In this document: piece after piece, positions 40,729-51,625 of the stretch
How the letters are laid out: each line of letters opens with the position of its first letter
How positions within the stretch are numbered: position 1 is the stretch's first letter
Source: Ephemerocybe angulata
Taxonomy: Eukaryota; Basidiomycota; Agaricomycetes; Agaricales; Psathyrellaceae
DNA: 64,000 nt
Reading direction: 5' to 3'
Assembly (NCBI GenBank): GCA_013368325.1
Contig: JAACJK010000001.1
Span: 1,612,001-1,676,000 of the forward strand
Position numbers and translations under genes: made by a program
Notes under the pieces: model-generated
The model's input: the letters and a program-made list of their open reading frames with translations, nothing else
The model's database searches: none
What the model was told of the DNA's origin: nothing

Positions 40729-41359
40729 CCGTGCAAGTTGCGGGGTCCAGCAGTCAGTCAAGCCAGTCTGTCTTATCTAGCGAGGAAGGGGAAGCACAGT
40801 CATAAAGAAGAAGGTTGCCTCCATTGCTTTACATCCTATATATATCGTCGTCGAAGATGTCGCAAGAATCCCTATCAGTTTCAACAGTTGAAGACGCGTC
40901 GCGTCATGGTGGAGGTTCATGGCGAAAAGCACCGCGTTGAGCACTCAAATCAAGTAGAAATCAAAAGGCCTTAGTCAGTTTATGCTCAGAATTGTTCAGA
41001 GGCCTGTAATGCTGCGGGTCCAGTCAGCGCTGGGTCGTAGTATTTGCGACTATCCGTTCCATACCAGGTAGCCGTTACCGACGTTGATCTCAAATAGCCT
41101 ATGAGGCGGTTATTGCGTCCCGAAACTTGAATGCTTTATTGAGAACCGTAGGCGTCGTAAAAAGGTGTGGAAAGAAGGTATTACAGCCAGTGCTGAGGCT
41201 AGTAACAAAGTACGAAAAGAAAACACGAGAGCCCGAAAAGCGACAGAGAGGTATACAAGAGTGTGAAAGCCAATGCGCAACACACAGTGCAGCAGGCATT
41301 ATTTAATGCGAGGTATATGAGGGAGAAAAAAAGTCATAACACAATCCAGGAAGGGGGTT
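40729..41359. other. Intergenic region upstream of the permease gene
   Basis: About 630 bases containing the permease promoter and the 3' flank of the secreted-protein gene. It holds only short chance frames. Confidence 0.45.
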
Positions 41360-41632
41360 TTAGTTCCCTGCCTGAGCAATGCACGTCGCCTGCTGGGCAT
41401 TACACTGCCCAACCGAGATCGACTTGTCCCCCCCGTTCGCGGCGTTCGCACACTGGTTGTTCTGCACATCGCACGAGCGCACGAGGGCGTTTCGCAGGTT
41501 GTTGAATGCAGCGTTTCCGGTCACCTGGAATTGGCCGCCACCGAGCGCGGTCACGGTGGGCGCGGCGACGCCGCCGAGGGCACCATTGAACTGCTGGAGG
41601 TTGTCTGCAGATGCAGTGGTACCGGCATCAGC

Positions 41633-41665
<33 letters not shown>

Positions 41666-43471
41666 GTTCGAAGCGTTGTTCTGAGCGGGCTGGTCGGCGG
41701 TGGGCTGGGGCGCATCGGCGGCAGCGGCACCGACGACGCGGCCCTGGTTATCTACGGCGGCGACAGCGTTGAAGTTGGTGTTGATGCCAAAGACCGCGTT
41801 GAACGCATCAGCCTGTCCGCCGGAGCCCTTGGTCGCAGCCTTGGACGCGGTGATCGCAGAAGCGCAGGTCGCCTTGGCGGTAGCATCGGCAGCGCACGAG
41901 TTCGTCAGGGTGTCGCAGATGAACTGGGTGATGATGTCGATGTTCTGCGCGGAGCCGTGGTTGAACGAGGCCTTGTCCTTGGGCTGGAAGCTCGTCTCCT
42001 TCCTGTTGTCGAACCCGACGGCGAACTCGATCTCGGGCACGGAGCACTTGCCAAAGTTGCCGATGGCGGCGTCTCCAGCGGTGCCGGCAACAGGGGTGGC
42101 GGCGGGCAGGTTGGCGGTGGTGGTAGCGGTGCTGGCGGCAGTCGAAGAAGCAGCGGTGGAATCGGAGGCGGTCGCGGTGGAGGCAGGGGCGGCTCCGACA
42201 GCGCGGCCTTGGTCGTCAATGGGCTGAACTTGGGCGAAGTTCTATGTATCCAGGCAACTGTCAGAAACACCCCACTCTCTCCAGAAGACGGAAAAACTCA
42301 CAGTTGTGATTCCGAAGACCTTGTTGAACGCATCAGCCTGGCCACCCGTCTTGGCCGGGGTGGCGTCAGAGGCAGCCTGGAGGGCGGTAGCGCAGAGGTC
42401 CTTCGCGGCCTGGTTAGCCTTGCAGGTGTTCACGAGCTGGTCGCAGATAGCGCGGGTGATAATGTTGATGTTCTGCGCAGAGCCGTGGTTGAACGATGCC
42501 TTGTCCTTGGGCTGGAAGCTCGTCTCGCGGCGGTTGTCGAACCCAGCCGCGAACTCGATCTCGGGGACGGAGCAGCTGCCAAAGTCGGCATCACCGACGG
42601 CCGTGGGGGCGGGCGAGTCAGCGGTCGTGGTCGCGGCACCATCACCGACGGTGACTGTCGGGACGTCGCTGGCGCTGGCGGTAGGGGCGGTGCCAGTGAC
42701 GGTGACGGTGACTGCGGTCGGGCAGGCGGGGTCGGCAGTCTGGTCAGGGAGTGCAGTGGCAGTCGCGGTCGCAGTGGTCGCGGCCTCGGACGATGAGGCG
42801 GCGGGGGCAGCAGCAGCACCACCGAAAGGAGCAGTGTTAGCCTGGGTTCCTTTCTTGACGGTCGCCTTGAGGGCGGGGTCGAAGAAGAGCTCGGGGTCGT
42901 TGGCGGGGTCCTGCGCCTGGACGAGGCCGTTCAGTTCAGGGTTCTTAGGCGCTTTTTGGCAGAACACAGAGTTGCGCAGAGCAGGGGGGTTGGTCGTGAA
43001 GTCCTGTTAGGGGTGGTAAACAAATGAGTTTGAATAAACATTGAGATGTTTGAAGGACGCACAGGAGGAGTGTTCTTCTCAGTCTGCCTGTACTCCTTGG
43101 CAAGCGCAAGCATGTTAGCCTGCGTAGCAGCATCGAATTGCTTGCTGGCATCTACATAAATTGTTAGGCATGATAGACAAGTAGTTAGGGGACCACATAC
43201 CAATGATCTGGTCGGCCAAATCCTGCTGCGAACACTCGGGCTGGGCCGCGAGGAGGGGGGTGACTGCGGCGCCTGCGAGGGTACCGCAGACCTGCCCGGG
43301 ACAAGCTGCGCTCAGTTTCTGGATGACCGCAGGCTGCTCTTGGCCGAAACGCCTGGGGTAGAGAAAGACGGCCTTGCCGTCACGCTCGAGCCATTGTTCC
43401 CTGCCGAGCACAGTTTCGCTGCTTCCAAGCAGGAGGAACGCGACGTAGAGGAGAGTCGATTTAGGCAACAT
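41360..43471 (-). CDS. Secreted protein with two tandem ~90-residue modules, function unknown
   Basis: An N-terminal signal peptide (MLPKSTLLYVAFLLLGSSET, cleavage near VLG) precedes a small Cys-containing region (AACPGQVCGTLAGAAV, PECSQQDLADQIIG). Then come two copies of a module that starts CSVPEIEFA, continues GFDNR(R/K)ETSFQPKDKASF and NHGSAQNI(N/D)IIT, and ends GGQADAFN(K/A)VFGI: module 1 at about 42303-42574 and module 2 at about 41780-42046. The linkers are rich in Ala/Thr/Ser and the second is followed by a poly-Asn tract and a C-terminal region with paired cysteines (RSCDVQNNQCANA, QCNAQQATCIAQAGN). Three introns were seen (about 42241-42301, 43002-43060 and 43150-43200). I do not recognise a characterised family. 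Extracellular location is inferred from the signal peptide. Confidence 0.82.
41633..41668 (-). repeat. AAC-type microsatellite encoding poly-asparagine
   Basis: A GTT/GTC run on the plus strand codes for eight Asn, one Asp and three Asn in the secreted protein. It is a likely site of length variation. Confidence 0.75.
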
Positions 43472-44684
43472 GATGAGTCTTCAGAACGAAATTGAAAGGG
43501 GAGCTTGAACGACGACGAGGGGTGTGTAAAAGAATGAGAGACTCCTGGTCTGAAGAAGGAGGGTAGTTTGAAGAGGGTACGACGCCGTCAAGGGTTCTAG
43601 GAGAAAGCACCAAGGGGTTCGCAGAACCGACGATTGAAAAGAGAGGAAGAAAGGGAACGGGAGACCCAACCGAAAACCGAGGGAAGAGAGATGAAAGAAG
43701 GAAAGGAAAAGGGATGGGCCTGGCCTGCTTCCCATTTCGCTTTTAAGTCTCCCAGATAGCCTTGCCCGTAAGACCCGTAAGTTGGGCTCGGTTGTCGGCA
43801 TGCGCCTCGAGGGGATACAAGGATAATGGATGCATCTTCGCCGGTTCGTTGTGATTCAGGTGTAGCGATGCCAACTGTTGGTGACAATTCCAGGCCGGCC
43901 TGCGTAAGCTTTTGCAAGCCTACAAAATCATGGCCCAGAGTGGTTACAAAGAACATAGAACTTCGATGCAGATTCCAGAAACCAGAGAGTCCGCGTTTCG
44001 CTCCAAAAACCCCCGGCGCATCATCCCAAGTGGGTGGTGGTGGGTGGCAACCAGGAGGGTCGTGGCCAAATCCATGATTGCGCGCCCTCAATCGTTGATG
44101 GTGCCCGACGGAAGGCCCTGGAGATAACACACGTTCCTGGCGTCCACGTTGTGCGGATAACGAACAACGAAAAGGATCATGCTGTAAGATATGTTCGTCA
44201 GAAATTACTGATGTCGATGAAGAGGTCGACCATCGGGTCTTGAGAAAGTTTACGACAATGTCGCTACCGAAACTAACACAAACCCACTCTTCATCTTGTT
44301 GCCAGCCCCGACAATTCTCCAGGCTCATGCAAGCCAATGAGAAGCAGATATACGTACGTCCTATGATGTATTGCATCGACCAATAGATTTCCGTATACAA
44401 GTACTTGCCAAGGCTTGAATGAAACTTGGAGGCTTGACAACGCGCGCAGCTTGCGATTGGCCTGTGACCTGCTTCGAGTCTTCCAACTCCACCTTCAGCA
44501 TCTCAGGCAAATCTCTAGGGCAACATTCACATCCCTTGACGATGTAGGCAGCAATGTGGGTAACTGTATTACGCGCTGTAGGGGTATGCGTATATGCGTC
44601 GCTATTGGCTGGATGGAATGTGGAAACGAATGGCCGTCAATGGATTAATCGAATTGGATACAGCGTATATAGCGTGGGCTTCCT
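43472..44684. other. Intergenic region without a recognised gene
   Basis: About 1.2 kb between the start of the secreted-protein gene and the stop of COX4. A 267-codon minus-strand frame (43597-44400) runs through the expected promoter and 5' UTR of the secreted-protein gene and has no family-like sequence, so it was not called. Confidence 0.45.
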
Positions 44685-45258
44685 CTAGTGGTGGTGTTCC
44701 TCGTGTTCCTCGCCCTGGAAGTCCAACTTGTAGACTGCAAAGCGGGATGTGTCAGCAGGGATCTCGGCGCGAGTCTAGAACGAGACGCGACGCACCAGAG
44801 CCGCACTCGGTGCAACGGCCAATCTTGTCCTTCTTGAGGGTGAACCAGAGGACTTCGTGGGAGTCGGCGGGGACGCCCGAGCATCCAACGAGACGCTCCG
44901 TATCCTGGGAGGGGGTTAGGGGATGCGGCAAGCGCTATATTCGTGTGTCACGCACGTAGGACAAAACGAGGACGGGGTCGGCCTTGGTGCCGAGACGGCT
45001 GGAGTCGAGGGGCTGGTCGTCGAAGACGCTGACACCCTCAAGCTGGCCGAGCAGCTGGAGACGCTCGAGACCGGTGGCCTGCTCGATGTCGGTGGGGACG
45101 GTACCGGGCTTGGCGCCGGGACCAAAGAGCTGGGGGGGTGGGGGGCCGTGGTCTGACCTGGCGCGTGCGGAGACGGAGAATGCACGGGCGGGCTTGAGGG
45201 TCTGGCGGGCAGCACGAGCCGCAGGGCGGACAGCAGCTCTCAACGCCGATGCGAACAT
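44685..45258 (-). CDS. COX4: Cytochrome c oxidase subunit 4 (mammalian Vb type), mitochondrial
   Basis: A nuclear-encoded, zinc-binding subunit on the matrix side of respiratory complex IV. Three exons (44956-45258, 44796-44904 and 44685-44734) give 153 residues. The first ~35 residues are an Arg/Ala-rich mitochondrial presequence (MFASALRAAVRPAARAARQT). The mature part has PTDIEQATGLERLQLLGQLE, then ERLVGCSGVPADSHEVLWFT, LKKDKIGRCTECGS and VYKLDFQGEEHEEHHH. The Cys of GCSG and the CTEC pair are the expected zinc ligands. Length and exon order match the family well. Confidence 0.95.
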
Positions 45259-45452
45259 TTTTGAGCTGAAGAAAAGATTGTGAGCGTTGGAACGACGAGG
45301 ACCAGTGAGCAGTCCTCGAAATCACACGCGTGCGTGACAAAAGTGTGACACCGGTCCCGCACAGTTCCGATGATCCCAGCTCGAGCCAGACGCCGTCTGG
45401 GCTCCTTCGCATATTCCCAAAAATCCCATGAAATTCCCAGAAAATATATACG

Positions 45453-46055
45453 CTATCTATCCGCAAAAATCCCCGGTAGATCCTTCATTTCGAACACATG
45501 CACGCCCGCCTCCTCGAGCTCAGCCTCAATTTCCGCCTCGATCGCCGACGCCTTGGTCACACCACCGCCGTTGAGCACCTCGATGCGGTCGAACGTCGCG
45601 TGCGCCTCCCGTAGCAGAATGACCTCGTTCCCCCGCCCCAGCGCCGCGCTGCACGTCGCGCGCACGCTGAAATCCGTCTGGAATCCCACCACCACGATCT
45701 CCGCGTCCATCGGTATCCAGCTCCCCAGCGTCGTCCCCGCAAAGGCGTTGTTCTTCCGCTTGTCTATCACGACCTCGTTCGGCAGGGGGTCGAAGATGAG
45801 CTGCCACCCCGGCGTGTCCGGCTCGTCTGGGTCGCCTGGGTCGCCCGTATTCCGCACATGGATGATGAGTGGCGGGTTGGGCTGCGCTACGCGCGCGAAC
45901 TCGAGCACCTCCTTGATGTTAGGGTAGACCGTCTTGGCTTCGGGGACGCCGACGGGCTGGTCCTCGAGCATGAATCGCTGGGAGTCCAGCATGAGCAGGA
46001 CGTGCTTGTTGCCGGGTGGTGCTGCTTTACTGGACAAGTTTGCAGCGGTGGTCAT
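45453..46055 (-). CDS. Isochorismatase-fold cysteine hydrolase
   Basis: Single-exon gene, 200 residues from the chosen start (MTTAANLSSKAAPPGNKHVL). The isochorismatase-like fold is shown by LLMLDSQRFML (catalytic Asp region), PPLIIHVRNTGDPGDPDEPD, VVIDKRKNNAFAGTTLGSWI (conserved Lys) and EIVVVGFQTDFSVRATCSAA (the Cys after the VRAT motif is the usual nucleophile). It ends MKDLPGIFADR. Members hydrolyse small amides or vinyl ethers, and the substrate here cannot be told. The frame stays open upstream to 46373 with further ATGs (for example MMLVCTPSSPST). That extension is Ser/Pro-rich and could be an N-terminal tail or just 5' UTR. Confidence 0.83.
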   Translation of the reverse strand: MTTAANLSSKAAPPGNKHVLLMLDSQRFMLEDQPVGVPEAKTVYPNIKEVLEFARVAQPNPPLIIHVRNTGDPGDPDEPDTPGWQLIFDPLPNEVVIDKRKNNAFAGTTLGSWIPMDAEIVVVGFQTDFSVRATCSAALGRGNEVILLREAHATFDRIEVLNGGGVTKASAIEAEIEAELEEAGVHVFEMKDLPGIFADR

Positions 46056-46397
46056 CGTCGTGCTCTGCGTCGTAGCGGGAGGAGGCGATGGAGCTATTTT
46101 GGTGTCATCCAAGACATTAGAGAGGGGCAGCGGTGGAGAAGAAAGGCTGACAGACGCTGGGAAGGAGGCGACAGCGAGGGTGCTGGGCGACGACGGGGTG
46201 CAGACGAGCATCATATACGCCGCGCGAGGACCGCGCACGCAGTTATATCGCGACCTCATCGATCTCGAAATGTCCTGACTCTTCTTAGGCACTTTGATGA
46301 TGTCACACGAGCATGATGTCACCGCCAATCTCCCGTCCCTGATTCCGATAGCATTCAATTCAAAACAGAGCACAAAGTCATATAACTATTGCAGGTT
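46056..46397. other. Upstream of the isochorismatase gene; open-frame extension
   Basis: 342 bases between the hydrolase start and the transporter stop. The hydrolase frame remains open through most of it, so part may be coding. Confidence 0.4.
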
Positions 46398-49300
46398 TCA
46401 GTTCTTCTCGTCGCCGTGCTCATGGCTCCCACTCTCCTCGTCCGCCTTCTTCTCGGATAACCCAGAGCCGTCAAGCGCAAGGCCAAGTCGCTCGGCAATG
46501 GCGTCGTGCCTCTTCTGGTCTGCGACCGCAAGCCCCTCGCTCGCACCGAACACGTCGTCCATCTCCTCCAAAGTCAAACCTAAAACCACGTTAGCTGACG
46601 GAATCGCAGCGAATCCTAGACAACTTGCCCTTGGTCTCTGGCACGAACCACCAGATGAAGAGTCCTCCCGCAAGCGAAAAGGCGCCGAAGAAGATGAATG
46701 TGCCGTAGCTGATATGCTCAAGCATAGACGGTGTCACCTAGAAGCCACCAGTGTCAGAAACATGCCCTCTTCGCGCGTTTCTGAACCGAAAAATGTAGCT
46801 CACCTGACCAACTGCATCGTGCGAGGATCGCAAATTTTTAAGAAGAGGATCAGGAATGGGAAGCACCATTCGTCTGTCAGATAACGCGACGCACCAATAA
46901 AGTTGTTCATCTGCAAACAAATCGGGCAAGTCAGCCATGCGCCTCGGACCCGAGATAGAGACTAAAGCCCACATACCCAATTCGACGACGCAGCGATAGA
47001 CAGCCCCTTTCCACGAATACTAAGAGGCCAGATCTACCGTATAATGCCCCGTCAGCCTGAGATCCCCTGCCAGCTTCGAAGCAGATAGCACCGACCTCCG
47101 CCACCAAGATCCACGCGCAAGGTCCTACCCGCGAACGTTGGTATCAGATGAAGCCACATACAGAGCCAATCTCGGATCTACGCACCCCAACTATATCCGA
47201 ATCCTAAAGACAGAACGACGTCATGAGCACGCTATTCTGCGGGTGTAACGGACAAAAGGATGAACGTACCGACTGTGAAGACCCAAACAAGCACGCAGGC
47301 TGCCCAGCCAGCTGCTTTGTGGCTGGATGACATTGTCAATTCATATCCATACTGGTAGCGCGAGGGGGAGGTAAAACACGTACGAGGACCACGAGTTGCG
47401 GTAGAGCCCGGTGAGGATGGCGATGATAAAGTGGCACGCAGCCATCAGGAACGCGCCAGACACCAGCACGGGCTTGCGCCCCAGCTGGTCGACCCAAATA
47501 ATGGCGGGGATCGTCGCGAGGAACATGCTGCATTATCATAGTGTTAACACCAATTTATATCTGCTGAAGATCATACTCGAGCGAGAAACGGAGAGACGTA
47601 CACGATACCGACGACACCAGTGGCGAGGAGCGAGATGGAGTTCCCTTCCAGACTGAGATCCTTGAAGATGCTCGGCGCGTAGTACAAGATCGCATTGATT
47701 CCAGCTAGGGACGCGGAGGGCCGGGTCACGCGGAGCGCGATATGGTTAGGGGCGGGGTAGATGAGGGGGTAGGAAGTGATGGTCGCGGTCAGTAGCTTTC
47801 TTCGAATTCGTGATAGCAGGTTGAACGGACTTACTCCACTGTTGGAAGAACATAGTACTATCAAAGGGCGATTGGCGTTGTTAAGAAGATGATAGAACTT
47901 GAGAAGCGGTGAGTGGGCTTACAGGGATCCAGTCGCGACGCGATAGAGTAGGGCTAGATATGCAAGTGGAGTTAGATTTGTGGAGAGAGTGTGGTCCGGC
48001 GGGAAGGTTTAACCAGCGAGGGGGAGGGCATAGAGATACTTACTCTTGCTGCGGAGGAGACTGAGGTAGTCGTAAAACCCGAGTTTGAAGTTGGAGGAGA
48101 ACGTCCCGTCTTGGTATTGAGGGAACTTGAGAGCCTGTGTCTCCTTCTCAAAGAGATATTGCGCCTTGATTTCCCTTTCAAAACAAAATCTCAGCGTGTA
48201 TTCACGCAGCGTCCAGAGATAGCTGAACAGTCGAACAGACACTCACAAAAATTCGATCCGAACCAATTCATGATCCACCGGCAGATTCCTCGCACTGCTC
48301 AACACCTGCAACGCCTCCTCGTCCCTCTCCTGGTTCACAAGCCACCTCGGGCTGAACGGCATGAATAAAATCCCAACGCCTAGGACCACAGCGGGCACGA
48401 GCTGCAGCGCGAGCGGGATGCGCCACGCCGCCTCGTGCTGGTGCTCATCGGTCCCACCGATGTAGTTCGTGCCGTAGTCGATCCAGAACGAGACCATGAT
48501 GCCAAAGGTGATCGCGAGCTGCTGCAGCCCGACGAGACTGCCGCGCACCTCGGGAGGCGCGATCTCCGCGTTGTAGAGGGGCACGGCCATGCTCAGGGAG
48601 CCCACGCCCAGACCCGTGACGAAGCGGCCTGCACACCGCGAGCGTCAGCACCAGAGACCCCACGGAGCAAGTGTTTTTAGAGAGGGGTACGCACCACCGA
48701 AAATGGAAGCAGCCGTATAGGCCGCAGTTTGGACGATAACACCGACGATGAAGACGATGACGGCTGTTTGGGCGGGAACATGTGAGTGATGCCGTATTGG
48801 TGCGCGCGAAGTTAGGAAGAGCGAGAGGTGGTGACAGGTTGTGTGAGCACCATTCCACCATACTTGGTTTTTATTTCTCCGGAGAGAAAGAAGGATGGAC
48901 GGACGGACGAAGAGGAAGTACACGCACCCAAGACGATCGTGTATTTCCGGGACAACTTGTCAGCGAGATAGCCTGGGTGCGAAGTGGTTCGTTAGTTCAC
49001 ATACACATATGCAAGTGGAGAGACAGGGGTGAAGAGGGGTGAGGTAGGGTGCAGTGTGGTGACTAGGAAAATGGTTTCCCCGCGTTCAATGGGGTTGGGC
49101 TCGCTTACGCGACGCGCAACGGATGCAGAGCGAGAGAAGCCCTGGAGCCCCGCACGCGATAGCCGACGGGATGTGCGGGGAAGCAAGCGCGTCTCATGAG
49201 AGCAAGGAGATTCCTGCAGGTACGAGGCGGGGAAGAAAGAGAGGACGGGGGAAAATGCATGCGAGGAGAGGAGGGGTGGTACTGACCGGTAGCAAGGACA

Positions 49301-49813
49301 CCGACCCAAGCGCCGAGTTCGAGGATGGCGACGAGCCAACCTTTCTTGCCCGAGTCCGCAACAGCGTCGCCCATTCGGGCCTCAAATGAGCGCATAGCGA
49401 GGACGCCAGAGAAAACACCCTATTAACCGACGGTCGCCCCCTTAAACATTTGACGAGTATAGCTATGATCATGAGGGACGAACCTGGTTGTAACCTAAAC
49501 GAAACAGCGGCTGTTAGCTTCCATGTATCATTTCAGCGTGCTTCGTCAGCATAACACACCATAAAGCCTATACAGAGCGGCGTTCCCGTCAGGATTGGTT
49601 CACGGAAGGACGATTGAGGGTGACTTACAATCCACCGAGCGAGGCGAAGATCGCGATCGCAAAGACCTTTTTGTTGTGCACCAAGCCAGCCTACATGCAC
49701 ATCCAGTCACTTCCACGACCTCAATGATATCTAGAAGGATGACTCACCCAACCAGACTTTCCGGCCAACGCCCTTCGGCGGGACACAGTGACCAGGCCCA
49801 CTCCTCCAGCCAT
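46398..49813 (-). CDS. MFS sugar transporter
   Basis: A 12-helix proton-coupled or facilitative sugar porter in the plasma membrane. It begins MAGGVGLVTVSRRRALAGKS and, after an intron, VFAIAIFASLGGL/FGYNQGVFSGVL, the family helix-1 motif. Later blocks: GAWVGVLATG, YLADKLSRKYTIVLG, VTGLGVGSLSMAVPLYNAEI, APPEVRGSLVGLQQLAITFG, LFMPFSPRWLVNQERDEEAL, GINAILYYAPSIFKDLSLEG and a second half with WVDQLGRKPVLVSGAFLMAA. The C-terminal cytosolic tail (LTLEEMDDVFGASEG ... HEHGDEKN) is charged and stops at 46398. Many short introns interrupt the gene, so exact boundaries were not all set. The closest relatives are fungal hexose/quinate-type porters; the specific sugar is unknown. Confidence 0.88.
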
Positions 49814-50750
49814 AGCTTAAAGCGCGAGGAAGAAGTTGTCGTGTATGGTGAAAGAGGCTTAAGAGTCCTCCTTGATTCGCGAAGAGAATTCGTGAAAGGA
49901 AGCGAGCGCTCGGCACAGAGGAAGACGTTCGTCCCTCAGGTTTGCGTCCGTTCCAAGAGGAGGGGATTCCACAGAGAGAAAAGAAGCAAGTATTCGCGAG
50001 AGTGCTCCCGTTTATATGGGGTGCAGCCAGCCCCGTATGTCGTGTGGAACTGGAATTCCCCAGGTTCCGGCAGCCTTCCCCGCATATTGAGACTCTGGTA
50101 CGGCAAGTAACACGAACAGCGCGGCTCGCTGGGTTGTTTGAGTGGAAACAGACGCCTTGCGCTCCGAGGTTCTACCACAAACGCATACGGGCGGACCGTC
50201 GGGTCCGCGATGCTTACCAGATGGTGCGCTGCAGTTGCGCTGCGCAGTTATATTTATTGCGATTTTTAACCGGGGTCAGAGGGATGTGGGCGTCATCTGA
50301 ATGGTCAACCTTGGTGATGAGGGGAAGGAGAGCACATGAAACTCACGGCAAGGAAAGACACGAGATGCAGCGTATCTTGGGACCATGTTACGCTTGATAC
50401 AGCTTGATACCCGTTCGCACGAAGGCCCCAACAACATCAGCGGCGCATTAAACCCGTCTGACGCCCGAACTTAGAAGCAAGTCCAAGTCCAAGAAGAGTA
50501 TAAACTCTGATAATCTTCCAGCAACAATCCCAACAAGATGGTAAGGAAGGAATGTAAGTGTCATTAGAACAAAGCACGATGCGACTCTCGCCTACATCTT
50601 CGACATACAAGCAATGAGATAACAAGAGTGAAAAGTCTATGACCTGATATTAAAAAAATTAGATAATAGAATCCAATTCAAAAGTCCGTGACGCAAACAT
50701 GAATGAAGGGGCGTGAAAGGACGCGTCCGAGGACGTTATCAAGTGGCCGT
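49814..50750. other. Intergenic region upstream of the sugar transporter
   Basis: About 940 bases holding the sugar-transporter promoter and the 3' flank of the GPI-protein gene. Open frames here (49595-50110, 49942-50397) have no family-like content. A short A-rich stretch lies near 50650. Confidence 0.4.
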
Positions 50751-51625
50751 TTAGAGGAGGGCGGCAACAGCAGCGACACCAGCGAGGGCAAGGATGCCCG
50801 AGGAGGCGATCGTGGAAGCGCCGTTACCAGCAGGCTTGGTCGTGGTGGAGGCGCCAGCGGAGGTACTGGCGGTGGTGGCCGGCTTGCTGGTGCTAGAGCC
50901 AGCAGCGGGGGAGGTGGTAGAAGAGCCAGCAGGAGTGGTGGTGGCGGCAGGGGTGGAGGATCCAGCGGGAGTGGTGGACGAGGAGGCACTGAGGACGAGA
51001 AAAATCAGAACGAGCGAATTTTGCAGACAATGTAGCCACGTACCCAGAGGTGGTGCTGGTGGGCTTTCCAACACAGCTGGTATCACCTGAGAATCACATC
51101 GTTAGAGGTTCGAAACTGATAGATGGAATGGTATGCCAAGACTTACTGCCGTTCTGGATGGTGATGGTGCCGGACTGGCCAAGGGCACCGTTGCTGTCAC
51201 GGACCTGCAGGAAGATGCTGGTGTTGGGGGCCAAGTTCGCGGTCCAGGACTGGGAGGTTCCATCAAGCTTGCCAAAGTCGACGAGGGCAGGGGCCGTGGG
51301 CTGGTTGCCAGGAAGGATACTCTGTGGAGTCGAACACGTCAGCGCAGGAATCGTCGCTGGGCAGCGATGCACGCACGAAGAAGTAAGGGGCTAGGGGCAC
51401 CGTTAGCGAGGAAGTCAAAGTACACTTAACCGAGTTACTCACCCTGTCCACCGGTCCAGGTGAATTGGACTGGCTGGCAGACGACAACGCTCAAACTTGA
51501 GGAAGTCAGCAAAAGTCGGGACTGCGGAGGAGAATGCCAGCTCACGGAGTGTTGACGGTGACCTGGGCCATGGCACCAGCAAGGGCGCCGAGGATAGCAA
51601 CAGCAGTAGCCAGACGAGTGAACAT
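50751..51625 (-). CDS. GPI-anchored Ser/Thr-rich cell-wall protein (Kre9/Knh1-like domain)
   Basis: A secreted protein predicted to be tethered to the membrane or wall. The signal peptide is MFTRLATAVAILGALAGAMA with cleavage before QVTVNTP. Spliced exons then give CQPVQFTWTGG, SILPGNQPTAPALVDFGKLD, TSQSWTANLAPNTSIFLQVR and DSNGALGQSGTITIQNG, a small beta-sandwich domain of the Kre9/Knh1-like type common in agaricomycetes. The rest is Ser/Thr/Ala-rich (likely O-glycosylated) with repeats of TTPAGSST, and the end (GNGASTIASSGILALAGVAA) has a small omega-site region followed by a hydrophobic GPI signal. Short introns separate each part. The enzymatic or structural role is unproven. Confidence 0.84.

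Noticed and set aside
41531..42796. 421-codon plus-strand open frame rich in Gly/Arg/Val
   Set aside because: It is the antisense shadow of the secreted protein's Ala/Thr-rich coding sequence. The sense strand has the signal peptide, introns and repeated module.
43597..44400. 267-codon minus-strand open frame
   Set aside because: It overlaps the expected promoter and 5' UTR of the secreted-protein gene, has low-complexity His/Pro/Ser composition and no family-like motif. Long chance frames are common in this GC-rich DNA.
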